From Roseomonas sp. (GTDB taxonomy: Bacteria; Pseudomonadota; Alphaproteobacteria; Acetobacterales; Acetobacteraceae): a stretch of DNA of 64,000 nt. The position numbers and the translations under genes were made by a program. Below the pieces are notes generated by a model that had not been told where the DNA came from, made no database searches, and was given only the letters and a program-made list of their open reading frames with translations. Location: contig JADCFX010000035.1 of the NCBI GenBank assembly GCA_020249285.1, positions 101,227 to 165,226 on the forward strand, given 5' to 3'. Numbering within the stretch: the first letter of the stretch is position 1; each line of letters starts with the position of its first letter. Positions 8,213 through 18,151 of the stretch are shown here, one piece after another.

Positions 8213-9348
8213 GGTATTTTCTCCGAAGGAAGGGGGCGGGTTTCCAGCACTTGCAGGCCATAGCCTTCAAGCCCAATCAGTGGGCGGGGGTTATTGGAAA
8301 GCCGGATGATGCGCTTCACACCAAGATCTTCCAGGATCTGCGCGCCAATGCCGTAATCGCGGATTTCCGGCGCAATCGCATTCGTGGCGCCGCGCTTCAG
8401 GCGAATGGAAAGCGCATCGGGGCGCGGATCGCGCAGCAGCACCACCACGCCGCGCCCTGCCGCATCAATCATGCGCATCGCCGCATGCAAATCGCCAAGC
8501 CCGCGGCCGGAGACAATTTCGCGGAACAGAGACGCCGCATGCATGCGCACCAGCACCGGCGCATCACTGCTGACATCACCCTTCACCAGCGCCAAATGCT
8601 CACCAGGTGCTGCCGTGCTTTCATAGACAATGGCGCGCCAGGTGCCGCCGATGGCTTGTTCAACTTCGCCTTCCTGCACGCGGCGCACCAGCTTTTCCGT
8701 GCGGCGGCGATGCGCGATCAAATCCGCAATCGTGCCAAGCTTCAGGCCATGATGCTGCGCGAAGGCCACCAAATCCGGCATCCGCGCCATGGTGCCGTCA
8801 TCATTCATGATCTCACAAATCACGCCGGAAGGATTGAGCCCCGCAAGACGCGCGAAATCCACCGCCGCTTCCGTGTGCCCCGTACGCACCAGTGTGCCCC
8901 CTTCCCGCGCCACCAGCGGAAAGACATGGCCAGGGGTGACGATATGTTCCCGCCCCAATTCAGGATTGATCGCAACAGCGACGGTCCGCGCGCGATCAGC
9001 CGCAGAAATGCCAGTAGTGACGCCATCACGCGCTTCAATGGAAACGGTGAAGGCGGTTTCATGCCGCGTGCCATTGGATTGCGCCATCAGCGGCAGGCCC
9101 AGCTGATCCACCCGCGCACGCGTCATGGTAAGGCAGATCAGGCCGCGCGCATAACGCGCCATGAAATTGATCGCATCCGGCGTCGCGAATTGCGCGGGGA
9201 TGACAAGATCACCCTCATTCTCGCGGTCTTCGTCATCCACCAGGATGAACATGCGCCCGCGGCGCGCTTCTTCCAGCAATTCCTCGGTCGGCGAGATGAA
9301 GTCAGCGAAGGAAGTGCTTATGGCGGTATTGCGTGAATGGGAAGTCAT
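8209..9348 (-). CDS. ribB: 3,4-dihydroxy-2-butanone 4-phosphate synthase with degenerate GTP cyclohydrolase II domain (RibBX-type)
   Basis: The first about 205 residues are an intact DHBP synthase: FILVDDEDRENEGDLVIPA, RHETAFTVSIEARDGVTTG, the catalytic region TPGHVFPLVA, TGHTEAAVDFARLAGL and CEIMNDDGTMAR. They turn ribulose 5-phosphate into the four-carbon riboflavin precursor. Residues 215-379 align in length and order with GTP cyclohydrolase II, but the zinc-binding cysteine cluster (C-x10-C-x-C) expected after the V-R-x-H motif is missing: the segment reads VRMHAASLFREIVSGRGLGD with no cysteine. The protein therefore should make only the RibB reaction, and a separate RibA must exist elsewhere. 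Such hybrids are known in Proteobacteria as RibBX. Overlaps with ribE and ribH are four bases each. Confidence 0.9.
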   Translation of the reverse strand: MTSHSRNTAISTSFADFISPTEELLEEARRGRMFILVDDEDRENEGDLVIPAQFATPDAINFMARYARGLICLTMTRARVDQLGLPLMAQSNGTRHETAFTVSIEARDGVTTGISAADRARTVAVAINPELGREHIVTPGHVFPLVAREGGTLVRTGHTEAAVDFARLAGLNPSGVICEIMNDDGTMARMPDLVAFAQHHGLKLGTIADLIAHRRRTEKLVRRVQEGEVEQAIGGTWRAIVYESTAAPGEHLALVKGDVSSDAPVLVRMHAASLFREIVSGRGLGDLHAAMRMIDAAGRGVVVLLRDPRPDALSIRLKRGATNAIAPEIRDYGIGAQILEDLGVKRIIRLSNNPRPLIGLEGYGLQVLETRPLPSEKIP

Positions 9349-9956
9349 GTCCTGAACTCCAACATGCGGGCGACGTAACGGGCCAGCGTGTCTATTTCGA
9401 TGTTGACGCGATCACCGGGCTGCAACGTGCCAAAGCCCGTCATCGCGGCGGTATGGGGGATGATGTTGACGCCGAATGTCGCGCCGTCAACCTCATTTAC
9501 GGTCAGCGAAACGCCATCAAGCGCGACCGATCCCTTGGGCGCGATGAAAGGCGCCAGGGCTTCCGGCGCGCGGAAGCGCCAACGGACCGAGGCATTTTCG
9601 GGCGTCGCGGAAATCACCGCCGCCACGCCATCCACATGGCCCGAGACCAAATGCCCGCCCAATTCATCACCCAGTTTCAGCGCGCGTTCCAGATTGACCT
9701 TGGCGCCTTTCTTCCAGGCGCCCAAAGTGGTTTTGGCAACCGTCTCGGCCGAGGCATCCACGCTGAAGGAATCCGCTGACAACTGCACCACCGTCAGGCA
9801 AACGCCCGAACAGCAAATGGAAGCGCCCAGGACAGCCGGCGTTGGTTGCAGCAAGAAATCGGGGGTCACACCCATCACCAGGCGCAGATCGTGGCCACCG
9901 CCAATCGGCTGTACCTCTCTGACCGTGCCAAGCGCTGTGACAATGCCGGTGAACAT
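9345..9956 (-). CDS. ribE: Riboflavin synthase (alpha subunit type)
   Basis: RibE dismutates two molecules of dimethylribityllumazine into riboflavin and a recycled pyrimidine. The 203-residue protein starts MFTGIVTALGTVREV, the hallmark start of the family, and consists of two lumazine-binding repeats: the first with GASICCSGVCLTV and KTTLGAWKKGAKVNLERAL, the second with GSVALDGVSLTVNEV and FGVNIIPHTAAMTGFG. GGHLVSGHVDG joins them. The frame is open another 45 codons upstream inside ribD, but the ATG at 9956 fits the family start exactly. It follows ribD by 4 bp and overlaps ribBX by 4. Confidence 0.95.
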   Translation of the reverse strand: MFTGIVTALGTVREVQPIGGGHDLRLVMGVTPDFLLQPTPAVLGASICCSGVCLTVVQLSADSFSVDASAETVAKTTLGAWKKGAKVNLERALKLGDELGGHLVSGHVDGVAAVISATPENASVRWRFRAPEALAPFIAPKGSVALDGVSLTVNEVDGATFGVNIIPHTAAMTGFGTLQPGDRVNIEIDTLARYVARMLEFRT

Positions 9957-9960
9957 GGCG

Positions 9961-11064
9961 CTAATCCCCAATACGTTCGAATTCAGAGAGCATATCATCG
10001 CCAATGGGCCTGAACCCCGTGCGACGAAAACGAGGCATGGCGCTGAGCGCGGCAAGACGCAAGCCCTCAGTTGCCGGATGCCCATCGCCACCCATCACGG
10101 CGGGGGCGTGAAACCAGACCAGCCGGTCCACCAAGCCCTGCCGCAGCAGCGCCGCCGCCAGCCCCGCGCCGCCTTCGGCCAACACGCGGGTCACGCCGCG
10201 CCGGCCAAGGGCGCGGAGCAAAGACGGCAGATCCAGCCCGCCAGCCGCATGGGCGGGGGCGGTGATGATATCCGCCCCGGCGGCAATGAAGGGCGCCTGC
10301 GCTGCCGGTGGATGGCCGGGCGCGGTAATCACCAGCACCGGCGCCACCTCCGCGCTTTGCACCAACCGGGAGCTGTGCGGCGTGCGCAGCCTGGTATCCG
10401 CCACCACGCGCAACATGGGCACGCGTTCCATGCCTGGAAGCCGGCAAGTCAGGTCCGGGTCATCGGCGAGCACGGTGCCGGAACCCACCAAAATCGCATC
10501 ATGCCGCGCGCGCAGCGCATGCACTTCGCGCCGCGCCGCTTCCCCGGTGATCCAGCGGCTTTCACCGGAAGCCGTCGCGATGCGGCCATCCAAGGTAGAG
10601 GCTAATTTCAGCGTCACCACCGGCATGCCCGCCTGGATACGGCGGAAAAAACCGGCATTGAGCGCGCGGGCTTCGGCTTCCAGCAAGCCTTCTTCCACGG
10701 CAATCCCGGCACCGCGCAGCATGGCCAGGCCGCGGCCATTCACGCGCGGATCAGGATCACGCATCGCCATCACCACACGGGCAACGCCGGCTTCCGCCAA
10801 AGCCTCACAACAGGGTGGCGTGCGACCGTGATGGGAACAGGGCTCCAGCGTAACATAAGCCGTGGCGCCGCGCGCGGCATCGCCAGCACGGCGCAAAGCT
10901 TCGGTTTCAGCATGGGGCCTACCGCCGGGCTGGGTCCACCCGCGCCCAATCACGCGGCCTTCCTTCACCAACACGCAGCCCACGGCAGGGTTCGGCCAGG
11001 CATTGCCCAGGCCCCGCCGCGCCAGGGCGAGTGCCGCGCGCATGTGAAGCAGATCATCATTCAT
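9961..11064 (-). CDS. ribD: Bifunctional pyrimidine deaminase / reductase of riboflavin synthesis
   Basis: RibD deaminates and then reduces the pyrimidine product of GTP cyclohydrolase II. Residues 1-145 are a zinc-dependent cytidine deaminase-like domain with PHAETEAL (His51, Glu53) and EPCSHHGRTPPC (Cys76, Cys85). Residues 146-367 are the NADPH-dependent reductase, with LKLASTLDGRIAT and SRWITG at its start, ILVGSGTVLADDP, and LAEGGAGLAAALL. The 367-residue length is normal for the fused enzyme. It lies 33 bp after nrdR and 4 bp before ribE, giving the order nrdR-ribD-ribE that is common in Alphaproteobacteria. Confidence 0.95.
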   Translation of the reverse strand: MNDDLLHMRAALALARRGLGNAWPNPAVGCVLVKEGRVIGRGWTQPGGRPHAETEALRRAGDAARGATAYVTLEPCSHHGRTPPCCEALAEAGVARVVMAMRDPDPRVNGRGLAMLRGAGIAVEEGLLEAEARALNAGFFRRIQAGMPVVTLKLASTLDGRIATASGESRWITGEAARREVHALRARHDAILVGSGTVLADDPDLTCRLPGMERVPMLRVVADTRLRTPHSSRLVQSAEVAPVLVITAPGHPPAAQAPFIAAGADIITAPAHAAGGLDLPSLLRALGRRGVTRVLAEGGAGLAAALLRQGLVDRLVWFHAPAVMGGDGHPATEGLRLAALSAMPRFRRTGFRPIGDDMLSEFERIGD

Positions 11065-11097
11065 CGCAGCATCATCTAGGAAGGCGCCAAAGCAGCG

Positions 11098-11553
11098 CTA
11101 TTCCTTCCGTCCCAATTCGCCCAAAAAGGACTGGAAATCCTTCGCCTCGCCAAAATTGCGATAGACGCTGGCGAAGCGCACATAGGCCACCTGGTCCAAT
11201 TCCTTCAGCGTTTCCATCACAATCTCCCCGATCTTGTTGGAGGGGATGTCGCTTTCGCCTTCGGTTTCCAGGCGCCGCTGGATGGAATTGACTAGTTTTT
11301 CGATGCGGTCTTCATCCACCGGGCGTTTGCGGAGTGCCACGCGAATGGACCGCGCAAGCTTTTCCCGTTCAAACGGCACGCGCCGGCCATCGGTTTTGAT
11401 GATGGTAATCTCGCGCAGTTGCACCCGTTCAAACGTCGTGAAGCGCGCGCCGCATTCTGTGCAGGCGCGGCGGCGGCGAATGGCCGCGCTATCTTCCGCC
11501 GGGCGGCTATCCTTCACCTGCGTATCGTCAAATCCGCAGAAGGGGCACTTCAT
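11098..11553 (-). CDS. nrdR: Transcriptional repressor NrdR
   Basis: NrdR senses ATP/dATP and represses ribonucleotide reductase genes at paired NrdR boxes. The 151-residue protein starts [17 protein letters not shown] and has a zinc ribbon with Cys3, Cys6, Cys31 and Cys34, then the ATP-cone domain with [18 protein letters not shown] and a C-terminal helix [14 protein letters not shown] segment ending in [11 protein letters not shown]. Its start overlaps the glyA stop by four bases (ATGA). The glyA-nrdR-ribD order is typical of the class. No ribonucleotide reductase gene is present in the window. Confidence 0.96.
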   Translation of the reverse strand: MKCPFCGFDDTQVKDSRPAEDSAAIRRRRACTECGARFTTFERVQLREITIIKTDGRRVPFEREKLARSIRVALRKRPVDEDRIEKLVNSIQRRLETEGESDIPSNKIGEIVMETLKELDQVAYVRFASVYRNFGEAKDFQSFLGELGRKE

Positions 11554-12887
11554 GCCGGATAGATCGGGAAGCGATGGCAGAGCTCCATCACCCGCACCTT
11601 CACCGAAGCTTCCACCGCGCCATTGCCGACTTCATCATTGGCCCGCGCCGCGCCATCCAGCACTTCGCCGATCAGCTTGCCAATCTGGCGGAATTCCGCC
11701 TCTCCAAAGCCACGCGTGGTACCGGCGGGCGTGCCGAGGCGCACCCCCGATGTCACCATCGGCTTTTCGGGGTCAAAGGGAATCGCATTCTTGTTGCAGG
11801 TCAGATGCGCGCGATTGAGCGCCGCTTCCGCGACCTTACCGGTCAGCTTCTTGGGCCGCAGATCAACAAGCAACAAATGATTATCCGTGCCGCCCGTCAC
11901 CAGATCCAAACCTTGTGCCTGTAATTCCCCCGCCAGCGCCTTGGCATTGGCGACGATCTGGCGCGAATAGGTGCGGAATTCCGGGCGCAGCGCTTCACCG
12001 AAGGCAACCGCCTTGGCCGCGATCACATGCATCAGCGGCCCGCCTTGCAGGCCCGGGAAAACAGCGGAGTTGAATTTCTTCGCCAGCGCTTCGTCATTCG
12101 TCAAAATCATGCCGCCGCGCGGGCCACGCAAAGTCTTATGCGTGGTGGTGGTGGCCACATGCGCATGGGGGAAGGGCGAAGGATGCGCGCCGCCGGCAAC
12201 CAGGCCCGCGAAATGCGCCATATCCACCAAAAAATAGGCGCCGACTTCATCGGCAATGGCGCGGAAGGCCGCGAAATCCCAAATGCGGGCATAGGCGCTG
12301 CCGCCGGCGATGATCAGCTTTGGCTTTGCTTCGCGCGCAATGCGCGCGACTTCCGCCATATCAATCTGCTGGTCTTCGCGGCGCACCGTATAGGGCACCG
12401 GCTTGAACCATTTGCCGGAAAGATTTGCGGGTGACCCATGCGTCAAATGCCCACCGGCCGCCAGATCAAGCCCCATGATGCAATCGCCTGGCTGCAGCAG
12501 CGCCAGGAAAACCGCCTGATTGGCCTGCGCGCCCGAATGCGGCTGCACATTGGCGAAGCCACACCCAAACAGCTTGCAGGCGCGTTCAATGGCCAGACGT
12601 TCGGCGATATCCACCGCCTCGCAACCGCCGTAATACCGCCGGCCCGGATAGCCTTCGGCGTATTTATTCGTCATCACCGACCCCTGCGCTTCCATCACGG
12701 CGCGGGAGACGATGTTTTCTGAGGCGATCAGCTCAATCCCATCCTGTTCGCGTTCCAATTCCTGCGCCACGGCAGCGGCGATTTCAGGATCGGATGCGGC
12801 GAGGCTCGCGGTGAAAAAGCCGGCAGGGGGCGGGGCGGCGCCGAGGCCTTCCGGCGCACGGACCAGGGCAGGGAGGGGAGTTTTCAT
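11550..12887 (-). CDS. glyA: Serine hydroxymethyltransferase
   Basis: GlyA interconverts serine and glycine with transfer of a one-carbon unit to tetrahydrofolate and needs PLP. The 445-residue protein shows [41 protein letters not shown], and the cofactor lysine in [14 protein letters not shown] (Lys251), followed by the usual [11 protein letters not shown] segment. The N-terminus has about 25 extra residues rich in proline and alanine before the conserved core ([10 protein letters not shown]). The gene overlaps both rpiB upstream and nrdR downstream by four bases, so the three are likely coupled. Confidence 0.96.
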   Translation of the reverse strand: MKTPLPALVRAPEGLGAAPPPAGFFTASLAASDPEIAAAVAQELEREQDGIELIASENIVSRAVMEAQGSVMTNKYAEGYPGRRYYGGCEAVDIAERLAIERACKLFGCGFANVQPHSGAQANQAVFLALLQPGDCIMGLDLAAGGHLTHGSPANLSGKWFKPVPYTVRREDQQIDMAEVARIAREAKPKLIIAGGSAYARIWDFAAFRAIADEVGAYFLVDMAHFAGLVAGGAHPSPFPHAHVATTTTHKTLRGPRGGMILTNDEALAKKFNSAVFPGLQGGPLMHVIAAKAVAFGEALRPEFRTYSRQIVANAKALAGELQAQGLDLVTGGTDNHLLLVDLRPKKLTGKVAEAALNRAHLTCNKNAIPFDPEKPMVTSGVRLGTPAGTTRGFGEAEFRQIGKLIGEVLDGAARANDEVGNGAVEASVKVRVMELCHRFPIYPA

Positions 12888-13351
12888 GACGTTGTTTTTG
12901 CGCCCGCCGCGCCCTGCTTGGCAAGCGCTGGATCAAGTTTTTGTACCCGCCCGAGATGCCGCCCGCCTTCAAAGGGTGAGGCCAGAAAGGCCCGGATGGC
13001 ATCCAGCGCGACCTCAATCCCCGTTGTGCGGGCGCCGAGGCAGGCGATGTTGGCGTTGTTATGCGCGCGGGTGAGCCGCGCTTCGGTCGCGTTATGCAGC
13101 ACGGCAGCGCGAATGCCGGGGTGGCGATTGGCGGCCATCGCCATACCAATCCCGGTACCGCAGACTAGAATGCCGAAGCCTTCGGTGCCCGTCACACGCT
13201 CACACACCGCATGGGCGAAATCCGGGTAATCCACCGATGCTGGGCCATGGGTGCCGAGATCATCAAATGCCAGCCCCTCGGCCTCCAGCGCTGATTTCAG
13301 CGCCTGTTTGAGCGGCAGGCCGGCATGGTCGGACGCGATGGGGATGGGCAT
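12884..13351 (-). CDS. rpiB: Ribose 5-phosphate isomerase B
   Basis: RpiB interconverts ribose 5-phosphate and ribulose 5-phosphate, the latter being the substrate of the RibB reaction encoded downstream in the same run of genes. The 155-residue protein has [14 protein letters not shown] at the start, [13 protein letters not shown], and the catalytic cysteine in [17 protein letters not shown] (Cys64), then [18 protein letters not shown]. It overlaps glyA by four bases. The rpiB-glyA-nrdR order is common in Alphaproteobacteria. It is the first gene after a 67-bp gap downstream of lipB, so a promoter may lie at 13352-13418, although no clear one was identified. Confidence 0.94.
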   Translation of the reverse strand: MPIPIASDHAGLPLKQALKSALEAEGLAFDDLGTHGPASVDYPDFAHAVCERVTGTEGFGILVCGTGIGMAMAANRHPGIRAAVLHNATEARLTRAHNNANIACLGARTTGIEVALDAIRAFLASPFEGGRHLGRVQKLDPALAKQGAAGAKTTS

Positions 13352-13418
13352 GGGCGGGGGCTCCGTTGGCCGGGAGATGTCGCTTTAACGGAAAACCTGC
13401 CGATTCGCAGCCTGGGAT

Positions 13419-14081
13419 TCAGCCGAAAACTTGTCCCCAAGCATGGCGCAGCGCCTGATCCACCTCAGCCATGCTGGCCGGAATGCCAAGCGCATGCAGG
13501 CTGGTGACGCCATGTTCCGCAATGCCGCAGGGCACAATGCCGCCGAAATGGCCGAGATCAGGCGCCACATTCAGCGCCACGCCATGCCAGGACACCCAGC
13601 GGGTCACACGCACGCCAATGGCGCCGATCTTGGCTTCCTGCCCTGTCGCGCGATCCGCCACCCAAATGCCAACCCGGCCTTCGCGCCTTTCGCCCTGCAC
13701 GCCGAAATGGGCCAGCGTCAGGATCAGCCATTCTTCCAAACCCGCCACAAAGGCGCGCACATCGCGCGCCGGGATGCCGCCATGGGCGCGGTGCAGATCC
13801 AGCAGCACATACCCTGTGCGCTGCCCCGGCCCGTGATAGGTCCATTGCCCGCCGCGCCCGGCCTCAAACACCGGAAAGCGTGCATCGCGCAAATCTTCAG
13901 CGCGGGCTGATGTTCCGGCGGTATAGCTCGGCGGGTGTTCCACCAGCCACACGGCCTCCCCCGCCATGCCCGCGCGAATGGCCGCCGCGCGCGCTTCCAT
14001 ACGTGCCAGCGTCTCAGCATAGGGGGTGAGGCCCGGCAGGGTTTCCCATTCAAGGGCGGGCGTTGATGGCAGCGCATTCAT
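13419..14081 (-). CDS. lipB: Octanoyl-[acyl-carrier-protein]:protein N-octanoyltransferase
   Basis: LipB moves octanoate from acyl-carrier protein to lipoyl domains of 2-oxoacid dehydrogenases and GcvH, the first step of lipoate assembly. The 220-residue protein contains [39 protein letters not shown], the conserved lysine in [11 protein letters not shown] (Lys151), and the acyl-thioester cysteine in [17 protein letters not shown] (Cys185). Both catalytic residues are in place. The start is 30 bp from the tRNA-Leu gene on the opposite strand, so its promoter must overlap or flank that short gap. Confidence 0.95.
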   Translation of the reverse strand: MNALPSTPALEWETLPGLTPYAETLARMEARAAAIRAGMAGEAVWLVEHPPSYTAGTSARAEDLRDARFPVFEAGRGGQWTYHGPGQRTGYVLLDLHRAHGGIPARDVRAFVAGLEEWLILTLAHFGVQGERREGRVGIWVADRATGQEAKIGAIGVRVTRWVSWHGVALNVAPDLGHFGGIVPCGIAEHGVTSLHALGIPASMAEVDQALRHAWGQVFG

Positions 14082-14111
14082 CGGCTATAGCGCCCGCCTT
14101 CTACCTGGTTT

Positions 14112-14197
14112 GCGGCCATGGCGGAATGGTAGACGCGCCAGCTTGAGGTGCTGGTGGGGGAAACCCCGTGGAAGTTCGAATCTTCTTGGCCGCACCA
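14112..14197 (+). tRNA. tRNA-Leu (anticodon GAG)
   Basis: The 86-base sequence folds as a class II tRNA. The acceptor arms GCGGCCA and TGGCCGC pair over seven bases, with discriminator A and an encoded CCA at 14195-14197. The anticodon arm is CCAGC/GCTGG around loop TTGAGGT, giving anticodon GAG, which reads CUC and CUU leucine codons. The T arm contains GTTCGAATC, and a long variable arm (GGTGGGGGAAACCCC region) is typical of leucine tRNAs. It lies alone between lipB (divergent) and maeB (same strand). Confidence 0.95.
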
Positions 14198-14237
14198 TAT
14201 TTCACTCTTTCGGGTGTTGCCGGGTAAGGGTGCCCTC

Positions 14238-16511
14238 ATGGATGATGATTTCCGCAAAGCCGCGCTGGATTACCACCGGCTGCCCCGCCCCGGGAAGCTT
14301 TCCATCACGCCGACCAAGCGGATGGAAACCCAGCGCGACCTTGGCCTGGCCTATTCCCCCGGCGTCGCCGCCGCGTGTGAGGCGATAGCCGCCGACCCGC
14401 GCGCTGCTTTTGACTATACCGCGCGCGGCAATCTGGTGGCGGTGATTACCAATGGTACGGCGGTGCTGGGCCTTGGCGCCATCGGTGCGCTGGCGTCCAA
14501 ACCCGTGATGGAAGGCAAGGCGGTTCTGTTTCAGAAATTCGCCGGCATTGATTCGATTGACATCGAAATTGACGAAAAAGACCCCGATAAGCTAATCGAG
14601 GTGATTGCCGCGCTGGAACCTTCCTTCGGTGCGATCAATCTGGAAGACATCAAGGCGCCTGAATGCTTTGAGGTTGAACGGCGGCTGCGTGAACGCATGC
14701 GCATTCCGGTTTTTCATGATGACCAGCACGGCACGGCGATTATTGTGGCGGCTGCGGTGCGGAATGCGCTTCTGCTGCAAGGCAAGCGGCTTGAAGATGT
14801 GCGCCTGGTCAATACCGGTGGCGGTGCGGCGGCTTTGGCTTGCCTTGATCTGCTGGTCGCCATGGGCCTGAAGCGCGAAAACGTGACCATCTGCGATATT
14901 GGCGGCGTGGTGCATCGGGGGCGCGATGATCTTGACCCCTACAAGGCGAAATGGGCGATTGAGACCAATGCGCGCAGTTTGCAGGATGCGCTGCCGGGCG
15001 CGGATATCTTCCTTGGCCTTTCCGCACCGCGCGTGCTGAAGCCGGAATGGCTGAAGCTTCTGGCACCCAACCCCTTAGTCTTGGCGCTGGCCAATCCCGA
15101 GCCGGAAATCCTGCCCGAAGCGGTGCGCGCCGCGCGCCCGGATGCGATTGTGGCGACGGGGCGCACGGATTACCCAAACCAGGTCAATAATGTCCTGTGC
15201 TTTCCCTTCATTTTCCGGGGTGCCTTGGATGTCGGCGCCACCACCATCAATGAGGATATGAAGGTCGCCGCCGCCGATGCCATCGCCGCCTTGGCGCGCG
15301 TTGAAGCTTCCGAAGTTGTGGCGGCAGCTTATGGCGGTCAGGCACCGATTTTCGGGCCGGATTACATCATCCCGAAACCCTTTGATCCACGTTTGATTTT
15401 GGAAGTGGCGCCGGCGGTGGCGCGCGCTGCCATGGCAAGCGGTGTGGCCACACGCCCGATTGAGGATTTCAGCGCCTATCGCCGCCGGCTGGAACGCAAT
15501 GTCTTCCGTTCTGGCAATTTGATGCGCCCGGTGTTTGAAGCCGCGCGCAAGCGCCCGCGCCGCATCGCCTATGCGGAAGGTGAGGATGAGCGCACGCTCC
15601 GCGCCGTACAATCCGTGTTGGATGAAGGCATTGCCGAACCTTATCTGATTGGCCGCGCCGATGTGATCACCGCGCGCTGTGAGGCGTTGGGCCTGCGCAT
15701 GTCGGTCGGCGATAGCGTGAAGGTGCTGGACCCCACGCACGATACGGAAATCTTCGGCCCGCTGGTGGATCTGTATCGCAGCAAGGTGTCGCGCCGTGGT
15801 GTACCGCCGGATGCTGCCGCGCGCCATGTGGCCACACGCCCTGCGGTTGCGGCTTCACTATTGCTGGAAGCGGGGCTGGTGGATGCGGCGCTGTGCGGCG
15901 GTACGCAGGATTGGATGGACCAGTGGCACCACGTGCTGGACATTATCGGCAAGCGCGATGATGTCGGGCGCGTTTATGCGGTATCCGGCCTGATTACCCG
16001 CAATGGCGAACATATGTTCGTTGTTGATACGCATCTTTGCGTGGAACCCTCTGCCGCACAGATCGCGGAAATGACGCTACTGGCCGCCGAACAGGTGCGC
16101 GGCTTTGGCTTGCAGCCGAAAGTGGCGTTGCTGTCGCATTCTTCCTTTGGTGCATCGCATGCGCCATCAGCCCGGCGCATGCGTGAAGCGCTGGCGCTGA
16201 TCCAGGCGCGTGATCCGGCCTTGGAAGTGGATGGCGAAATGCACGCCGATGCCGCGCTGGTGCCGGCCATTCGCGACCGCGCCGTGCCGGATGGCAAGCT
16301 GACCGGCGCGGCCAATCTGCTGGTGATGCCCGGCATTGATGCCGCGAATATCGCCTTCAACCTGGCCAAGGCCGCGACCGATGGGCTGCAATTGGGGCCG
16401 CTGCTGCTGGGGATGAAAAAGCCCGTGCATGTGCTGGTGCCAAGTGTCACCGCGCGCGGCATCTTGAACCTGACCGCGTTGGCGGTGGCCGAGGCGAATA
16501 AGGTTGGGTGA
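14238..16511 (+). CDS. maeB: NADP-dependent malic enzyme with phosphotransacetylase-like domain (MaeB)
   Basis: MaeB decarboxylates malate to pyruvate and makes NADPH. The 757-residue protein begins with the malic-enzyme domain: [52 protein letters not shown], and a dinucleotide fold starting [17 protein letters not shown]. From about residue 430 it continues as a phosphotransacetylase-like domain ([40 protein letters not shown]), which in related enzymes acts as an acetyl-CoA-responsive regulatory module, not as an active transferase. The upstream open frame covers the tRNA, so the ATG at 14238 with AAGGG before it was chosen. Confidence 0.93.
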   Translation: MDDDFRKAALDYHRLPRPGKLSITPTKRMETQRDLGLAYSPGVAAACEAIAADPRAAFDYTARGNLVAVITNGTAVLGLGAIGALASKPVMEGKAVLFQKFAGIDSIDIEIDEKDPDKLIEVIAALEPSFGAINLEDIKAPECFEVERRLRERMRIPVFHDDQHGTAIIVAAAVRNALLLQGKRLEDVRLVNTGGGAAALACLDLLVAMGLKRENVTICDIGGVVHRGRDDLDPYKAKWAIETNARSLQDALPGADIFLGLSAPRVLKPEWLKLLAPNPLVLALANPEPEILPEAVRAARPDAIVATGRTDYPNQVNNVLCFPFIFRGALDVGATTINEDMKVAAADAIAALARVEASEVVAAAYGGQAPIFGPDYIIPKPFDPRLILEVAPAVARAAMASGVATRPIEDFSAYRRRLERNVFRSGNLMRPVFEAARKRPRRIAYAEGEDERTLRAVQSVLDEGIAEPYLIGRADVITARCEALGLRMSVGDSVKVLDPTHDTEIFGPLVDLYRSKVSRRGVPPDAAARHVATRPAVAASLLLEAGLVDAALCGGTQDWMDQWHHVLDIIGKRDDVGRVYAVSGLITRNGEHMFVVDTHLCVEPSAAQIAEMTLLAAEQVRGFGLQPKVALLSHSSFGASHAPSARRMREALALIQARDPALEVDGEMHADAALVPAIRDRAVPDGKLTGAANLLVMPGIDAANIAFNLAKAATDGLQLGPLLLGMKKPVHVLVPSVTARGILNLTALAVAEANKVG

Positions 16512-16616
16512 CAGCATTCCAGACCGGATAAAAACACGGATGAAAAACAGGCTGTGTTTGGCGGATGATAAGGCGGTGGCGGTAATGGAAACCCGCCGCC
16601 CGCCGCTGGCTGCGGC

Positions 16617-17324
16617 ATGATCTCCGATAGCCTTACAAGTATCGTCGATACCGCCGGCAGCCTGGCACTCGCGCTGCTGCTTGGTGCGGTGATCGGGGCG
16701 GAGCGTCAGTATCGGGAGCGTATAGCCTCGCTCCGCACCAATGTTCTGGTCGCGCTTGGTGCGGCGGCCTTTGTGGATTTGGGCATCCAGATGGCCGGCG
16801 GCGATGGCGCTATGCGGGTGCTGGCGAATGTCGTCACTGGGGTCGGCTTCCTCGGCGCCGGGCTGATCCTGAGGGAAGGCGGGACGATCCGCGGGCTCAA
16901 CACCGCGGCGACCGTTTGGTGCTCGGCGGCTGTGGGCGCGGCGGCAGGGGCTAACCTGCCGGCACAGGCGATCGCGATCGCGGCCTTCGTGCTTGTTTGC
17001 AACACTGCGCTGCGGCCGCTCGGCATAGTGATTGACCGCCTGCCGATCCGCGATCAAGCGGCTGAGGCGCGCTACCAGGTGGCCATCACCGTGCCCGAGC
17101 CAGCAGTGGCGGAAGCGCGGGAGGCGCTGAGCCAGGCGCTCTCGGCGGGCGGCTTCCCGGTGGCGGGTTGGGAACAGCATGCGTTGCGGGACGGACAGGT
17201 GGCGATATTGGCGACCCTGGTCAGCAGTTCCGCCCGGCCGGAGGAGCTGGACGCGGTGGTGGCGCGGTTGCGCCGGGTGACGGTGGCGACAGACGCAGCC
17301 TGGCTGCGGAGCCCTCTTGTCTGA
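16617..17324 (+). CDS. MgtC/SapB family membrane protein
   Basis: The 235-residue protein has about five hydrophobic helices in its first 140 residues, with the family landmarks LLGAVIGAERQYRERIASLRTNVLVALGAAAF, GVGFLGAGLILREGG and NTAATVWCSAAVGAAAG. The C-terminal about 85 residues are soluble, resembling an ACT-like domain. MgtC proteins are linked to growth at low magnesium and to inhibition of F-ATPase in pathogens, but many homologues are uncharacterised. No Shine-Dalgarno is obvious before the ATG. Composition is slightly different from neighbours. No PhoP-like box or leader peptide was recognised in the 105 bp upstream. Confidence 0.85.
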   Translation: MISDSLTSIVDTAGSLALALLLGAVIGAERQYRERIASLRTNVLVALGAAAFVDLGIQMAGGDGAMRVLANVVTGVGFLGAGLILREGGTIRGLNTAATVWCSAAVGAAAGANLPAQAIAIAAFVLVCNTALRPLGIVIDRLPIRDQAAEARYQVAITVPEPAVAEAREALSQALSAGGFPVAGWEQHALRDGQVAILATLVSSSARPEELDAVVARLRRVTVATDAAWLRSPLV

Positions 17325-17440
17325 CCGGCGCGGCTGAGCAGCAGCCAATTGGCAAGCCTTGAAGATGCTTGGCATTGGGCTGCCGCCCGCGGTAACCCTT
17401 GTGGCCTTCAACCAGCCCGCCCCACCCCCACATCCCCCCC

Positions 17441-18151
17441 ATGAGCAAACCCCCCGCCCCGCGCGCGCCTTCCGCTGCCGTGGCCGCCTTTCTGGATCAG
17501 GCGGCCCGCGTGCCGGCCTTGCGGACCGCACCCGCGACGGTGGCGCGGCTGATCTTCGCCATTGACGCCACCGCATCGCGGGAGCGCACCTGGGATCACG
17601 CAGCGGGGCTGACGGCGGAAATGCTGCAAGCGGCGCAGGGCATTGGCGGGCTTGCGCTATCGCTTGCCTATTATCGTGGCTTTGGCGAATTTCGCGCGAC
17701 ACCCTTCTTGCAGGATGCGCAGGATTTGGCGCGGCGGCTTTCCGGCGTTTCCTGCCTTGGCGGCAAAACGCAAATCCAAGCAGTGCTGGATCATGCACTG
17801 GCGGAAACCAGGCGTGACCGCATCCGCGCGCTGATTTTCATCGGCGATGCGATGGAAGAAAATGCCGATGCGCTCTGCCACGCCGCCGGGGAGCTTGGCC
17901 TGCGCGGCACGCAGGCCTTCATCTTCCACGAAGGCGCTGATCCGGTGGCGGGGGCGGTATTTCGGCAAATCGCGCGGCTGACCGGGGGCGCCTATCTGCC
18001 CTTTGATTCTGGGGCCATCGCCCAGCTGCGCGATCTGCTGCGCGCCATTGCGGTTTATGCGGCGGGCGGGCAGGGCGCTTTGGCGCGGCTGCCCGGCGCG
18101 GCGGCGCGGCAAGTGGCGGGGCTATTGCCCAAACCCAAGGCCGGCGCATGA
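17441..18151 (+). CDS. Von Willebrand factor A domain protein
   Basis: The 236-residue soluble protein carries one VWA domain. The metal-ion-dependent adhesion site begins at LIFAIDATASRERTWD, where D-A-T-A-S stands for the D-x-S/T-x-S signature; a conserved GGKTQIQAVLDHAL loop and the strand IRALIFIGDAMEEN follow. There is no signal peptide, so it should act in the cytoplasm, probably in a metal-dependent protein-protein contact. Its stop overlaps the start of a membrane J-domain protein gene (ATGA at 18148), so the two are very likely made together. The start at 17441 excludes a proline-rich upstream extension. Function not known. Confidence 0.8.
   Translation: MSKPPAPRAPSAAVAAFLDQAARVPALRTAPATVARLIFAIDATASRERTWDHAAGLTAEMLQAAQGIGGLALSLAYYRGFGEFRATPFLQDAQDLARRLSGVSCLGGKTQIQAVLDHALAETRRDRIRALIFIGDAMEENADALCHAAGELGLRGTQAFIFHEGADPVAGAVFRQIARLTGGAYLPFDSGAIAQLRDLLRAIAVYAAGGQGALARLPGAAARQVAGLLPKPKAGA

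Noticed and set aside
13352..14111. FMN riboswitch ahead of the riboflavin genes
   Set aside because: The conserved AGGG-rich RFN core and its five-stem order were not recognisable at the operon's upstream end or in the small internal gaps.
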